Source: Casuarius casuarius (taxonomy: Eukaryota; Chordata; Aves; Casuariiformes; Casuariidae). From it: 64,000 nucleotides of DNA. Where the stretch lies: assembly GCA_003342895.1 (NCBI GenBank), contig PTFA01000192.1, forward strand, positions 893,378-957,377, read 5' to 3'. Shown here in pieces: positions 1 through 14,314 of this stretch. A program made the position numbers and the translations under genes. Under the pieces are notes generated by a model. The model searched no databases. It saw only the letters and a program-made list of their open reading frames with translations, and was not told the origin of the DNA. Within the stretch, counting starts at the first letter, position 1, and each line of letters opens with the position of its first letter.

Positions 1-1550
1 AACTCTCCTGACCTCATCCAGGGTGAATGTGGTCCTTGAACTTCCTGCAGTCTCGTGCTGCCTGGATGGGGGCTGCATGGACCGCAGGGGCTGCTCGCAC
101 TGCTGTGGATGCTGCAAATGCTGTCAGAGGACCATCATCTCTGCATTAGGACTTTCTAACACAGTGCATGCATTCATAGGCCTGAGACAAGGCAAGGGGA
201 TACAGTCTCCTATTCACACCTTTGATTAAAATGTGACTAAAATGTGAAAACCATTTTGTTTTCTTGTTTTCTTTGTGTCAATTCAGTAACTACTTTTCTT
301 CCCCTGCTCTATCAGATGCTGGACTGATAGCCCTAGTCCAGAGGTTATGAAGGAGCAGACATCCTTTTTTCCCCCCCCCTAACCTGCCAAGACTTTTGGG
401 AGAGCAGCAGGAGATGGTTCCTCACATGCATGGGCAGGAACAGCTGCCGTTCCAGGGCTTGAGAAGGGACTCATGCTCCAAGGTCCAACGAGACCTTGTC
501 CTTTCCACTGAAGCAGCTAACTAGGGATACTTGAAACATGAATTTTCATCACTTTGTCCTCTCTCAAAGAATTACAATCTTTCTACCATCCTGCTTCTCA
601 TCCTCCTTCCTGCCAGTTTATTTATGGCCTGGATGCTCCTGACATGCTCATCTGTCAGAACAGCTTGGGCTTGACTTTCAGCCATTGATCTAGGTGGCTG
701 ACTCTTGCTTTGAGCAGTGTCCCGCAGGATTTTTGGATCGATGGTCACTGGATACATATGCTGTGAGTCAGAAACCTCTGGGACACCCCAGCCTCTAGAG
801 CACGAGCTTTTCGGTCAATCTGCTTTAACACGGGTCCAAGCCAGAACATGTTGGACTGACTGTTTTTAGCCTAGCAATTGTTGGTGAGTGTGGGCTTCCC
901 TGCATCGCTCCGGCCCCTCTCTGTGTATGCCTCCGAGCTTGGGAATTGTTTGATTACTGTGTTAATCTCCCCAGGTGTCTGGGAGCCACAATAGAAGGTC
1001 AAGTCAGACGTAAAGGCCCAGCTCCTGCTGGTGCTCTGCAGTGAGTGCGAATAGGTCAGACTTATCTCAAGAAAACACAGCTCCAGAAATGGCGCGACCC
1101 CTGTTGTCAACCTGTCTGGCCTCCTCTTCCCCCCCCCCAGCTCACTGCTTGTGGGAGCCTCTGTGATGCACAAAGCCCTCCCCAGGGACCATTGCTCCTT
1201 CTTTCCTTCTCCCTGTTCCTCCTTCCATCTTTGCAGGTCTCACACGCTCCCAGCGCAGCGCCTGGGGCTGAGAGCGAGCTGAGCTCACAGAGGACCCTCA
1301 GCAAAAGTCCTCTCCCATCCTCCCCACTGCAGTGTGTGGCCAGCTGGTCCCAAACTTGCGGCGTAGCCCCTTGGAGGCTTTTGAGGAGGAGGGGTGGACA
1401 AGCAATGCAGTTCTGCTCGGGAACAGATGTATTTACATCGCCGTCTGTGACTGAGGGTGTGGTTTCAAAACTGGCTTAACTCTCTTGGAAAAAAGCATCT
1501 GGAGAAAATGGCTCTCCTGCCTTCTCCCCTCTTACTCCAACTGTGTGTGC

Positions 1551-1628
1551 CCTCTTTTCTTTTCTTTTCTTTTCTTTTCTTTTTCTTTTCTTTTCTCTCT
1601 CTCTCTTTTTTATTTTATTTTTTTTTCT
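1551..1628 (+). repeat. Pyrimidine microsatellite (TTTTC)n with (TC)n
   Basis: Eight or so TTTTC units from about 1554 pass into TC dinucleotides (about 1596-1606) and a T-rich tail. Confidence 0.9.
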
Positions 1629-2483
1629 GGGATGGCAAGATCATCTCCAGCCTGCCTGCTCGCACTGCTGTAGGAAGCCATGGAAACACAGAGCCAGGAT
1701 GGAGGGACCATCCCTTTTTGGTGGCAGCAGAAACTTAGACCAGTGGGAACCAGTCCTGAGCCCACCTGCTCCAAGTCCCCCCCTCTCTTCATGCTGGAGA
1801 GGATGGGTGTGTTTTTGCATCTGTGTTTTTACAGCTATGACAGATGTATGTACCCATGTCTCTGCATCTATGCAAGGCATGCTCCACACCTCTCTGGAAA
1901 GCCACACAAATACGTGGGGGAAGATTTTTGCCACATAATTGCTTGTGTGTAGGAATGGATGCAGCACAAATGGGTCAGCAGTTCTGTATGTACCCACATA
2001 TGTCCCCAAACAGGTGTCTGTGGGATCATCTGTGTTTCTTGTACGGGGACACCCACGGAGGTGCCCGTGTGCCACAGCTTTGCCTTTTCCTTGTCCAGGC
2101 TGAGTTTGATGAATCCTCTTTCTTCCACCCTGGAGCTGGGAGTCAGACCCACATAAGCCACTCTGTTCTTGTGTACCTAGACTGGAGGAAAAGAGGCTGG
2201 AAGAAACTGCGGTCTTCTCCACCCTCCACCCCACCCTATTTCTTGACACAATTCTTATATAGGACAAATTTCTATTGCAATCATCTGTTAGGTTAATGAA
2301 ACCCTGAACTGCCCCCCCTTTTCTCCCCATGCAGGGAAAGCATCCCAGCAGGCTAAGCAAATGCTAGATATCTGTTATCTGCTGTGAGGGAGGCACCTTC
2401 CCAAGGGCACATGTGGGAACACGGGCTATAGTGGCCTGCAGGGAGAGGGCTGGCTGATAGCGAATCGCTGTAAAGGTGTGCGC

Positions 2484-2499
2484 ACAGACACACACACAC
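2484..2499 (+). repeat. Short CA repeat
   Basis: CACAGACACACACACA, mainly CA dinucleotides. Confidence 0.8.
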
Positions 2500-3534
2500 T
2501 CCTACATACTCACCCGGGACATTAGGAACAGGGGGAGGGAGAGATGGGATTTCTCTTACCCAATATACAGCAACAACCCCACAAGGCACAAGGAGATAAC
2601 AGCCAAGGCAGTGACTCGTAAATGGGTGAGAGCTTTCAGACATTACCTGGGAAGGTATTCCCAGGCCTCATGGTCTGAGCCACCCAAACTGCCTGGTCCA
2701 CTGGTGCTCTGGAGGATGACCATTCTCTGTGTCACTCTGAAGAAACCACTGCATTTGGAGAGAGGCTTCTCCCTTCCTTTGAGAGCTTTTCTATGCAGGA
2801 ACAGAGCTAATGTGCAGCCATCCTGATTGCAGGTTTAGCCAGGAGTGGTGAACACCTTTTTAAACCTGCCAATGTTGGACTAATCAGTCTATTTTCTAAC
2901 ATGGTGCTTTTCATAATTCGAGGTTGGCCCTGAGGTTCCTGCCTGACTTTACATGTTCTGCTTTTAGAGCTCATGGAAATTATTGATCTAAAGACTTCAG
3001 TGTATTAATATTGTATATTTGGTTTCCTGACTCTGCTTTTGAATCAAAGGGTTGCAGCTTAGCTGATGATGGGGGTAGAAGAATCTTTTCCTCTGCCTTT
3101 TTTGTTCCAGCTAGCATGCTGAAGGAGCAGGGTTTGTAATGGGCACCTTTATCACATCCCAGATCTGAAAAGATGCTGGCCTCATTCTGCAGAGGCACAG
3201 GATATATCAGGAACCAGTGAAAACGGGGTATTCTCTAGTTCTGTTCTAGTTTTGGGCAGGGATGTAGCAATGGGTTCTGAATCATAAAGACCTACGATTT
3301 TGCCTAGAGATGGAACTGGGTACAAATGCTAGACTTGGACTGATCTTTCTGTAAAAATGCAGGCAAGCTGGAAGGGGCTGGGGGTAGGGAAGCTGAGTAT
3401 GAGTTATTCAGAACGGATCCGTTAGTCCTGTCTGGAACTAGCAATAATAACAACAATAGTAATATTCATCACGATCACAGCATTCAGATATCAATTTCCA
3501 TCTAGCAATTTCTGTATGCGCTCTGACTCATTTA

Positions 3535-3640
3535 TTTTTCCTTGGTGAGACAGGGAGGAATTGTTAGCCCATTGCAGACGTGGGGAACCAGACATCGCAA
3601 GCCATCCAGAGAACTGGTGGTAGGATTTAATTGATAAATT
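3535..3640 (+). repeat. MIR-like ancient SINE remnant
   Basis: GGAATTGTTAGCCCATTGC, then AGACGTGGGGAAC and GTGGTAGGATTTA, follow the order of the MIR tail (TTATCCCCATTTTACAGATGGGGAAAC ... GTGGCAGAG). Divergence is high. Confidence 0.4.
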
Positions 3641-6600
3641 TGTTCCAGTCTTCTAGTTCCACATTCAGAAGACTCTGCATGACAGGTGTCTACAAAAAGA
3701 AGACGACTCTGTCATGGTTGCAGTAATTTGCGGCTTATTAAGCAATCCAGGAAAGGCACCAAGGACTTGGTGAATCACAGTAAGTGCCTCTCTGAAACTG
3801 AGATGATTTTTCCCTAGCAAGGCTTTTAAGGTGCATGAGCACATGGAAAGGTATTTGCCATCACTGTAGGCTCCTAAAGTCATGCTATGGACTTCAATTT
3901 TCAGTGCTGAGGCTCTGGAACCTTTCAGTGGGACTAAATCAGCTGAGAAGCTTATCTAAGCATGGAGCCATCCACGTTGGCACCGTCGGGTGAAGCGTAA
4001 GCCACCGAGTACAATGAAAGACAGGCTCATGGTTGAAGTCGTTTTCCCAGGGCAGCCTCCCCCGCTCCCAGCTGTGCTTGTGCTGGGCAGGACCCTCTTT
4101 GCAGCAATGGGACCGTTGCGTCTGCAGCTCCATGTCATCGCTGGCATTCTTACCCGAATTCAATAGCAGCCTTTGTCCTGGGGAAAGGTCACCAAAGCCA
4201 GGCATGCAGACAGCAGTGAGCATGGAGGCTGCTGCTGGAACAACTGAGCACGGGAAAGGGAAGCAGGGCCAGAGGGCAGAGGTGGCCGAGATGATGGAAA
4301 GGGCAAGGCCATCAGAGAAGGGCTGGGTTGCCTCCTGCTTAGGGGAGGCTTGGGCCCCTACGGCCTGCAGTGAAAAATTGGATGATTTCCACAGGCTGAG
4401 CTTGTATTCATGTGAGCAGGACTCAGCGCAGCACCCGGACACTTGCTGGGAAATGTCTAGCACCAGAGAACTCAAGGCTTTCCTAGGGAATCTGCTTTTT
4501 CCATAACTGGCTGCACTTTTCCTTTCTTCTTGTCTTCAGCGCAGCATTTGCAGGACTTTAATGTCTTTAGCACCACACCTACAACAGACATCACCTAGTC
4601 TCTTCTTACACTTCTCAGTCCCCAGACAAGTGCTGTGATTTAGTATGTCTGATCTTGTGCTGTGTGACGCAGTGAAGTAATGTCCTCTGTGCAGGATCCC
4701 CTTACCTTTGTAGTCCCAGAGGGGTGCTGTGTCTGCAATCCTGAGGACTTTTATGCCCACTCGGCTAGAACTTTTTTCTCCAGCCTGTTAAGATTGGGTC
4801 AGTTTGTGCTTCTTACTCAAGCTTCACAAAGAAGTAGCACTGCAGCCATTCTGGCAGTCATTTCCTTTTCCCTCAAACCCCCTCTCTGGAAAACACACTG
4901 GAATTTCAGTAACAAATATTCCTCCAATTTCACGATCAGGTGTCTGGGCTGTGTGTTCCACACTGGTTTCTGTTATATGGTTTCTACCAGCCCAGGGTAG
5001 GCGTCTTCTTCCGCCATTCTCTGCCTGTGAGTATATCCGTGAAACCACTCACAAAGGAAAGTAATTGCCAGCATTTTTTCCTAATCTATTCATAGTTCTG
5101 TAGGGCTTTAGTCAATGCTCTGGAAGCATATGCCATTGGGTGATCGTCTTGCATTTGAACAGCTGCTAATCTCTGCAAATTTGCATCCACTGAGGTTTTA
5201 GCCTCTTTGTTAATCTCAGGGCATTTGATTTTGGGGTTTCTATAACAAGTATTTTTTAATTTTCAAAAGCAGTTCTCTTCTCATTATCTGAGGGATCACC
5301 CTGGGACAATCATTCTCGAAGGAGAATAGAATGGAGATAAATTAGAGATGCATTTAATTTTAATTCATTTAACATGCCCAGGATGAGCTGGAGGGTGGAC
5401 AGGGCAGCCGGGGAGAAAGAAAAGTTGAGTGGAGCAGTTTGCCCCCAGGTACCTGTTGTGAGAGGCCTAGCTCATTACATTATGAGACATCCTCATTTAG
5501 GAAAGATCACAGGCCTTGGTTTTGCCCTAGACCCTGTGGAACCTCGCTGTGCCCCTGGACATGTCTGCAAATCTCCAGAAGGCTGCTCTAGTTCGGGATC
5601 CTCCCTGAGCTGTCGCCTCCCACCTTTCTCCCTGTCCTTCTTCTACAACTGGGGACAAGAGCGGAGAAGGCAGAGCTCCCTTTCCAAACCCTGCCCGCAA
5701 AGCAAGGTCCACAGCAGGAGACTGCTGTGAGAGGAGACTGTGCTGCGCTGTTCACACTGAGCCGGTAAAACCACCAGAGCCCAACTTCCCCTGGTTGAGC
5801 CTGCTTGAACCTGCCCTTGGGTTCTGCCAGGCTTCTTTACGTTGGCACCAGCTCCTCTTCAACGAAAAAATAAAGGGACTTTCCCAGGCAACCTACTTTA
5901 GTGGTACCAAAATGAGATAGCTCTGAGAACGAACTGTTCTGAGCTACAAATATCCTTCTGCCTTCTCTGGGCTTGACTCAGCAAGAAGCTTTGGTGTCTG
6001 CTGCTATTTGGGTGAAAGTTCCTTTCTTTGGCAGATATCTTCTCCAGAGTCCAGGTATGACCGATGGTCAATTTTTTTCCAAATCAGCACATTGTCAGCA
6101 AGCATTTCTAAGTTCTCAAGAGCTTCAAAGGTTAGAGACATGCTGCTATGAAAGACCTCAGTTACTGAGAGAAAGCTCCTGAGCTAACAACCTCCGACAT
6201 GAAGGAAGAGAGGGGAGATATTTGCACTTTCTTTGTCTTTTGGTTCTATCAAAGCTTTTGTCTCCCATCTCCATGCTGAGCAGGCCCTTTTATTTTGGTT
6301 GTCTTCTGAGCATTCCATCAGATGGTTGTCTGTGTTACCTAAAATCCCCAAAGTGCTATCAGAGAGGGACTAAGCAGCAAAATTAAATAATTTCTTTAAT
6401 AATTTCAAATGCCAAGCTGAATCCTGTTGCCAAAATGGAGGTGCTTAGAACCATCTGAGATGCCTTGGGGTATCTGAGACATGTAAATTTGGGGCTGACA
6501 GATCTGACACAGGACTTATTGGGGACCCACACTCTTCTGGAGTGCCAGCTGCAGGCCAGGCAGGATACTCTACTGCATCTAAAATGAAACTGGAAATCAA

Positions 6601-8850
6601 TATTTGGGCAACTGCATCAAACTGCAACTGAGTGAGTTATGAGTGCATCCCCAGCTAAAATGAAACTACCTCAGGATGAATAAAAATCCAAGAACTGAAT
6701 AAACACAACACTAGCAAGCACCCTGTCTTCTCTGCCAAATCAAATCCGGTCTTTTCACTAGCACTGAATCGAGCTGCTTGTCAGTTCTGCAACAAAATAA
6801 TTTCATCCCTGCTCAGGCTGGCCATCTGTTCACTCTTCAGATTCACATGATTTTATTCCGTAGCTCTGTAACCTGATGATCAATAGCTTCACCATTTCTG
6901 GCAGCTGCTGTGCTGCATAAAAATCTTTCCCAAGTGCTCTTCTTACACGGATGGATGGAAGGAGCCTTGAAATTGCGCGATGATGGTGACCAGCAGTTTC
7001 TTCCCACTGCCGCCAGGATGGAGTGAGGGTCTCCAGTGTCTCTGCCTCTTGCCCATGGAGCAGCACAGGCTATTTCAGCTTTTCTGCCTGCCCTTTAAGA
7101 CCTCACTGCTTTAGGGGCATCTAACCACTTGTGGTCACCTCCTCCCTTCCTCAGCCATCAGGCTCAACTTGCTTTGGTGCTGCCAGAGATTTAATTGACT
7201 TTAGTCACTGTATAAGCATGCTGCGACTCACAGCAGTGCTGATAAGAGCCTGAGCTTTATTTCTCGGCCTCAGTTACATGACACTGATCAAGGTTGTGGC
7301 AAATTATATCATTGTCACATGGCTGGGGCCACCATGCACTGCCTGTGTTGGTTACTCAGCATGTGCTGGGATTTGCACGAAAGCATGATGCCTCAGAGCA
7401 AAGCATATGGATTTCACTTCCCAGCCAGAGGAATTATATGGGGCGGAGGGATTCAGTGTGTCCTGTGAATTTGGGGAGGGGCACAAAACCTAAAGAAGAG
7501 GAGGACGCTGGTGTGGGTGCTCTGGTGAGGATTGAGGCGCACTCAGTGTCTGCACGTAGGCATTATGGGGATGGTGACTCAAGAGCAGTGGGGCAGGGAG
7601 CGCCATGGTCAGGACCCCCTATCACACCCCTGCATGGCAGGAGATAGGGGAGGAGAGTGGGGAGGAGGTATGGTCCTCTAAGGAACAACAGAGCATTGAA
7701 TCTGCCGTATCTCTCTGGAGCGAGGGAAACGGAAAGGCGATAAGAGCCCTCTCGGATGAGGAATTCCGTCTCACTTTTCCCTTTCTGTTTGCTTTTCATC
7801 AGAGATAACGTGAGTCTCAGGCAGCTCACCTGGACGCCGAACTGCCAGCATGAGAAAGAACAGCTACAACTGCCTCCTCATCCCTGCGTTGGCCCTGCCA
7901 ACTCCCCCACACACATGCACCAACACATGCCGTGCTCTTCGGCAAGGCATAGCTGTGGTGGGCTCCTATGGGAACAGTCTGGAGATGGCTCTGACTCCTC
8001 TCCCTGCTGCTGACCTGTGTCCTCACATCCCCTTGCTCCCTGCATGATGTCCAGACACTTTACGTGAGGAGCTGTAACATGAGGAGCAATTCGGAAAAGA
8101 GAAACAAGATTATGGGCACTAAAGCCAAGACTGATAAAGATGGCAGAATATTTGGGTCGTGTTTCATTGCTGCCCTACCTGGGAGGGAGTGGGGAATGTC
8201 TGAATGCCTGCCTGTGCTGTCTCAGGCCTCGGTTACACAGTAGGTCAGGAAAGTCAGTGTCCTCTGGCCCTCAAAATCCTTGGATCCTCCAGACGAACGG
8301 CATGGTGATGGTCTTCCAGCTACTGGTCCCCCTCTCTCTCCTGACCCCTTCAGATCTCATAGCCCACCAACTGGGACACTGCGAGGCTGTCACACCTTGC
8401 TGTAACAGTGATGATCTATACTTACACTCATGGTACCAAACACGGACAGAAGTGCCAGCTGCAGAGCTGAGTTCAAGAATACAGTGAGCAATGCAGGCCA
8501 CCCATGACAACCCTAGTGTGTACACAGCCAAAGGAGAGCAACAGGGCTGATACTGCTGACTATGGCTAACTGGAGGGCCCTCGCAAAGACTCCTTCAGGC
8601 TTTGCCTAATGAGGCTACATTCTTAATTCCCAAAGGACCTGAGCATATCTCCTACCTGAACCATCTCCAGAAGAAAAGGCTGACTTCCAGACTCCCTTTC
8701 TTAAAACCAAGGAAGACCATTCTGACTGCTTAGTCTGATTCCCTTCCCCCCTGCCCTGCATGACACAGTCCAGAAAATCTTGCCTGCCAGTTCCTTCCCT
8801 CAGCCTATATATCTTGGCTGTGATGACTCCAGCAACAGATCCTAGTATTG

Positions 8851-8877
8851 TGACACAGTGACACAGTGACACAGTGA
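8851..8877 (+). repeat. Tandem 8-mer TGACACAG, three copies
   Basis: Three exact TGACACAG units followed by TGA. Confidence 0.9.
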
Positions 8878-9235
8878 GGTGCAAGGGTCTGTGGTCAACC
8901 TGAGCCAGCTCTCTGGGAGATGGGAAGAAGACAGAAAAGTTGCAAACAAAAGGTTCAGCTACACAATGCTTGGGAATCCCAGAGCATGACTGGGCTTGCT
9001 GGTTGCTCCTCAGCAGATGTGACTGATGAACAGAGAGTATTAGTCTGGCCGGAGACTTGGGTTGTGGTGGTGCTCCAGCTTCATACCTTGCTAGGGCTGC
9101 CTACATCCACTTGCCAACACAGGAGAGATCAGCCATTTGCTCTGGCAATTCAAGAGGAACAACAAGGAGGTTTGAGGTGAGTGCACACATCCAGGCCAGG
9201 ATTTACCCATGATTGTTCAGTGTAAGAAGCAAATG

Positions 9236-9250
9236 AAAAAAAAAAAAAAA
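9236..9250 (+). repeat. A15 homopolymer
   Basis: Uninterrupted A run; no retroelement body is recognised upstream. Confidence 0.9.
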
Positions 9251-12200
9251 CCCCAAGGAGGAAATGATAGATGATGGAACAACACAGCCAAAACATGGAG
9301 CTGGTATGTTATCCTTAGCTGGAACAGGGCACAAACCCTTGGAGTGGAAGAGGGATTCTTATTCTGGCCAAAGCAGGCTCAGGGCATGATCCTTTGGAGC
9401 TATAAAAGACCAAAGCTGGAATACAGTCCTTATAGGAAGAGATTCTTGTTCACCTTCAAGCGAGACAACTCAGAGATTTCTCTGTCCCCTGCAGTGCCCA
9501 ATCTGTGTCACTCAGCTATGTGCAGAGCCCAGACCCCCAGCCCCGTGTGGTGCTGAAACTGGCATACGCATGCCAGGATGCCCTTAGATGGGCTGGTGCT
9601 GCCTTGTACCTTAGGCATCCTGTGCTGATTCATTTATGTTTCTTGTTATCCTGGCCAAAGAGAGCATTGAGAAGGTGGCAGGAAGAGAGGATGACTCAGG
9701 CCCAAAGCCCAGGTGGCTGTCCTAGCTGAGGGACACCTGAAGGCTTCCGGTGTGGCAGGAAAGAGGTAGGAAGGGTAAACCTTCCCAGAGGAGCAGTGCG
9801 GAATAACCACAGAATAACAAGGGTTTCCCTGCCTCATTCTGTGCCTCTACATCTGGGAATCTCATCAAGCCCATGCTGTAGAGTGAGCTCATAGGCAGAG
9901 TGGGAAGACATACTCACAGGCTTTGTCTACCCTAAAACTGCCTCCAGCCATTGCTTTGGATTCCTATCGTGCTGCTGACTCTGGTAACTGAGCTAGCCTG
10001 ATGCAGCTGCTACCACTGCATCACTCCGGCCCAGTTGTTGGGGGGATGAGAAGGCAGGATGGTCCTCAGCAAGCACACTCTGCCTCTGCAAGCATTCCCA
10101 GTGCTCTGTTGCACCCACCATCAGAATCACATCCCTGCTACTGCCACAGCACACCTCCATGCCAACACCCCCAGAGACAAGTGCTCAGAGAAAAGGAGGA
10201 GAGAGAGTCCTTGGGGGGCGCAGAAGGAGGGGAAGTAGGTATGGACGAGGGTAGAGGAGATGGTCATCAAGAAAGGGGAAGCTGGAGCAAGCCAGGGAAA
10301 GCTGGGAATGGGTGTCAGAGAAGTAGGTGAGATGGAGGTGGAACTGCTGTGTAATGGATTAATTAATACTGTATGTGTGCAATTGAGATAGATTATACAG
10401 CAAGATTAGAGGTCATGGAAAGTGTATTGCAAGCCTGGCATTGTTTTTATTCACTGGAGACTGTTGGAAAACAAGCAGGAAGGCAGCACAATGGGTCCCC
10501 CAGTTACGGACATCGCAGTACACATTTGAAAGACAATGGAGAAAACGATTAACTCCACTAGTCCTCTATCCTGTCTCCAGTAAGATGCATGCCTTGTTTT
10601 GCCTGGCTAGGAGCTAGGGATCAAAGGGACAATGCCAATTAAAAAAAAATCTCTTAGAAATGTTTTCAGGGGAAAAAGGGGGTGGGGAGAGGGGAAGAAT
10701 GACGCAGCCACCAGGATTAAGCACAGCCTGAGTAAGCTGGGCCTTCATCAGATGTGGGGAATGTTAACTTGAAGAGGAAAGCTGGTTTGCACATGGCCTG
10801 GTCTAGTGTTGTAAGATCCTTTGGCCCTAAATAAGGGGTGCTTTGCTTCAAGGATGTGGTCTGGTTACTGGTTCTCATGACCTCTGGAGGGGACAGACCC
10901 CCAGAGGTGCTGATGATCAGCCAGGCCCACAGAGGTGTCTTGCCTAGTCACCAAGGGCTGAAGTCCATGTCTTGGTCAGAGAACGGGCTAAGTCCAGAGG
11001 AGATGGCTAGAAATCCAAGCGCTACAGAGGAGAGGCACTCAGAGAGAGCAAGGACCATGGGAGTAACTTGTTTAGGACAATGAGATCGTATAGCCATGAA
11101 AGGACCGCTGGAGATGGAGAGATGGGGCAGCTGATGAGCTATATCTAACTCACCTCTTACCCCACATGCTGTCACTGTTACTCCATGGTACTGAGCCAGG
11201 GGTATGACTGGCTGGGTGCAAACCCATGCTCCCCATAAGGACTCTGTTTGCTGCCAGGCTCTGAAGACAGCCATGACAAAAAGTTGCTCCGATGCCGTGA
11301 CTTCCAAGAAGTGCTGAGCTCCCGCAGAGCCACAGCCAGCTGGCAGCTCTGGGGAGCTGTGTCTGATCTGGCCTCCTGGAGATGGGAGGGTGGTGAGAGG
11401 GGATCAGGACCTGCAGCATCATGTCCTGCTGTGGCACTTGGTCTCTAGCCTAAGCAGGGGCTGGCAAGCACTGAAAGGAGAAGGTCAGGAGCATCCTTGC
11501 TTGAGGGCTCCTCTTGGAGTCCACAGGTCTCTCCAGGAGGGAAACTGTCAGCCTGCCACATATCCTAGGTAGATTATTTGATTAAATTGCTCTTCCATTG
11601 GTATTACTCTTTCTTCTGAGAGATGGTGTCTTCCTTTCCTAGGGACCAGGAAAGCTGTGCATCCCTCCTCTTGTTCTCAGACTGCCACATCCCCATTCAT
11701 GACCACATCTCCCCTTTTTTGGATACACATCAGCAGTTTGCAAGGCTTTGCTGAGTATTTTAAAGTTCAGACATTTGTCAGTAGGGAAAGAAGAGGGATC
11801 TTGAGGGGCTCTACCACCTTCCCTGCATCAGGTGGCCTAAGTCCTTTGGCTTCAAGCAGTGGCCTGTCTGAAAGACAGAGACAGGCCAAGAAGTGTGAAC
11901 GTAGAACCTTGGGACTTCTGATCCCCATGCAGGCAGGGCTTCCCTGTACCTCCCTGGAAAAGCACTGCCAGGGTTTGCAGCTGACTTGAGCAATGGTTAA
12001 CTACCACTCAGAAAGGCAGTGGAAATGAATGGGCTAATGCTCGTAAGGTCCCTTGAAAATGAGAAAGGCCCAATATGATATCCACGCTGGCTCCTTGCTT
12101 CTCCTGCTGCTGCAACACTGGCCTGTTTGCTCTGATAGCACTCTACTCTTCAAACCTCCCCAAGCCTTTCACAATGGCCCTGCAGCCTCTCCTGGGTCAG

Positions 12201-13654
12201 CAATCTTGCCCCTCTGCTGCTATGATGCTCCCTGTTCAGTCCTTACCCACGTGTATCCTGTTTGCGTGGGCTTGGAAGCTTTTAATCACCGGTTCTCATT
12301 TCAAAATGAAAAAGAAGCGCTGAGGGGAAGCAAACACTACAGGCAAAGGGAGGTTAGGAGAAATGGAGGAGGTGGAAAGAAACGTGGAGCAACCCCTTCT
12401 GGGAACACCTGCTGTAAGCAACCCCTCACCACTGCTCTCCATGGAGAGCCCAGGAGGTACCGTCACATCTTGGCTCTGGAGGAGAGGGGATATCCTTAAC
12501 ATCACTTCTTTAGGTATTTTGGCCTAGCATCCGGTCCCCTCTTCCTCTCCCTGAGTTCCTGTCCTCTGGAATGAGTGGTGATCTCAGCTCTCTCAATGAG
12601 TTGTTGGATGCACAGATACAAGACCTCCCCGTGGTCCCTTCTAGGCCAGTGGGCTACTTGGTTCATTTCCTAAGTCTAGAAATAACATGTTATTTCAGTA
12701 GATCCTTCCCATTTCTGAAGTTAGCCTCCCCAAGGGTACTATGCTTTCTGCTTTGACTCATATGCCCCCTTCCTCCCCCTCCCCAAGCCAGGAAGAATCT
12801 CAGCCCCTAATACAACAGGGGGTTGGTGGGATGCTACCACATTGCAACGAACTGAAGCAGTCCCCAGCTGAACAGGTCCTCCCTGGAGGAATACCATCCT
12901 TTACACAGCAGGGAGGTTGTGCCACCCTTATCTTTCAGCACTCCTTCATGTACCCCAGCTTTCCTTGTCCACTGCTCTCTGTCCCCCTAGCTTGATTTCA
13001 GGGGCAACCGTGTCCTTGGAGGTAGTCTGACCATCTACTCTCTCTATCCAGTATGTTTTTTGTTAAAAAAAAAACCCTTACTTGACCCCAAGAATATGCC
13101 TGCTCTAAGCTCCATTCAGAACAGGCCATTGCCCATCTCCCCTTTCTCTTTGTGACCTTCCACGTTTCAGTTTCCAGCCCTGCACCTGGGCATGACAGCC
13201 TCCATGACTGGTCCACAGCAAAATTTGCCTCCAGCCCTGGCTCTGAGAAACGCCAGCCCCTGGGTGCTGCCCCACTCCTGCTCCTCAGTTGTATCTTGGC
13301 CTTGCTCCCATCCCTGGTGATTCCCAACCCTCCTTTCCTTGGCAGCATCACCCCTGCTCCACTACATCTCCCAGTAAATGCCGCTCAGTAAGAACAGCTA
13401 CAGTACTGGATCCAGTTTCCAGAGCATTTTTCTCATGCTAGGCTTCATCTCTCAGTATCCAAAACACATCCTTAAACCTCTTGTATTCGGCTTAAACATC
13501 TTTGCCCAGCTCTTCCAAAGAGCCAGGCAACAGAGGAGGCAAGAGTCTACAATGCAAATGAAACCTTTTGTGTCATGGTCTTATGCACGAGTCCATGGAT
13601 GCTGACAAATTCAACTGTGCAACACTGAATGAGATATGGGCTTTATGTGCTATA

Positions 13655-13735
13655 CAGGAGAGCAAACCAAGGTACAGAGGGTCTGAATGTGTTGCTAACA
13701 GCTGATGTGTCAGTGGTAGACACAGAACCCCAATT
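13655..13735 (+). repeat. MIR-like ancient SINE remnant
   Basis: AAACCAAGGTACAGAGGG, then GTTGCTAACAGCTGATG and CAGTGGTAGACACAGAACCC, parallel the MIR 3' half (AAACTGAGGCACAGAG ... CACAGC ... AGTGGCAGAGC). Confidence 0.4.
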
Positions 13736-14271
13736 TTCTTTTTCCTGACCCCTCAGTTTCCAAGCTGGGTCAGTGACAAGCACTCAGTTTCCCACAAGCC
13801 AGCTGCCACCTGTGGCATCCTACCCTTAGCTGGAAGCCCTGGGTTGTGTGGACCATCTGCAAACATTTTCCCCTGCTCTTCTGGGCCAGCAGAGCCCTGT
13901 GGCCTTGACGTGGGACATGCTGCCTTCCAGGGCAGACCCTGGCTGTTGGATTGATGGATGGTGAGCAAATATGGTCCATCCAGGAAGAGCAGGTGCAGAT
14001 AAATTTGGAATTTAAGAAGCCGGAAGAGGATTCACAGCCTAGCAGAAACCAGCTGCTGATGCTGGAGTAGCTTGGGTGAGAGGGAGCACTAGCAAAGTGA
14101 AGTGCAGGGTTGCAGGAGCTGAAAGAAGGATTAAACAGGGAGCGACGGGAGGGGGTGAAGTCAGTGAAGAGCATCCGGAGTTGATACTGAGGTAAGGTAA
14201 ATCCTCATATAGCAGTTCCTGCTCTGCTCTGGGAACAGACAAACAAGGCCTTCCTTCCTCCCAGCTTCCTC

Positions 14272-14314
14272 CTCATCAGGAGCTCTCCTCATCAGGAGCT
14301 CTCCTTTTCAGGAG
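14272..14314 (+). repeat. 16-bp tandem repeat, 2.6 copies
   Basis: CTCATCAGGAGCTCTC occurs twice exactly, then CTTTTCAGGAG as a partial third unit. Confidence 0.9.

Noticed and set aside
1641..2360. 239-codon minus-strand open frame
   Set aside because: No homology recognised, several overlapping frames are also open, and no supporting splice or promoter signals.
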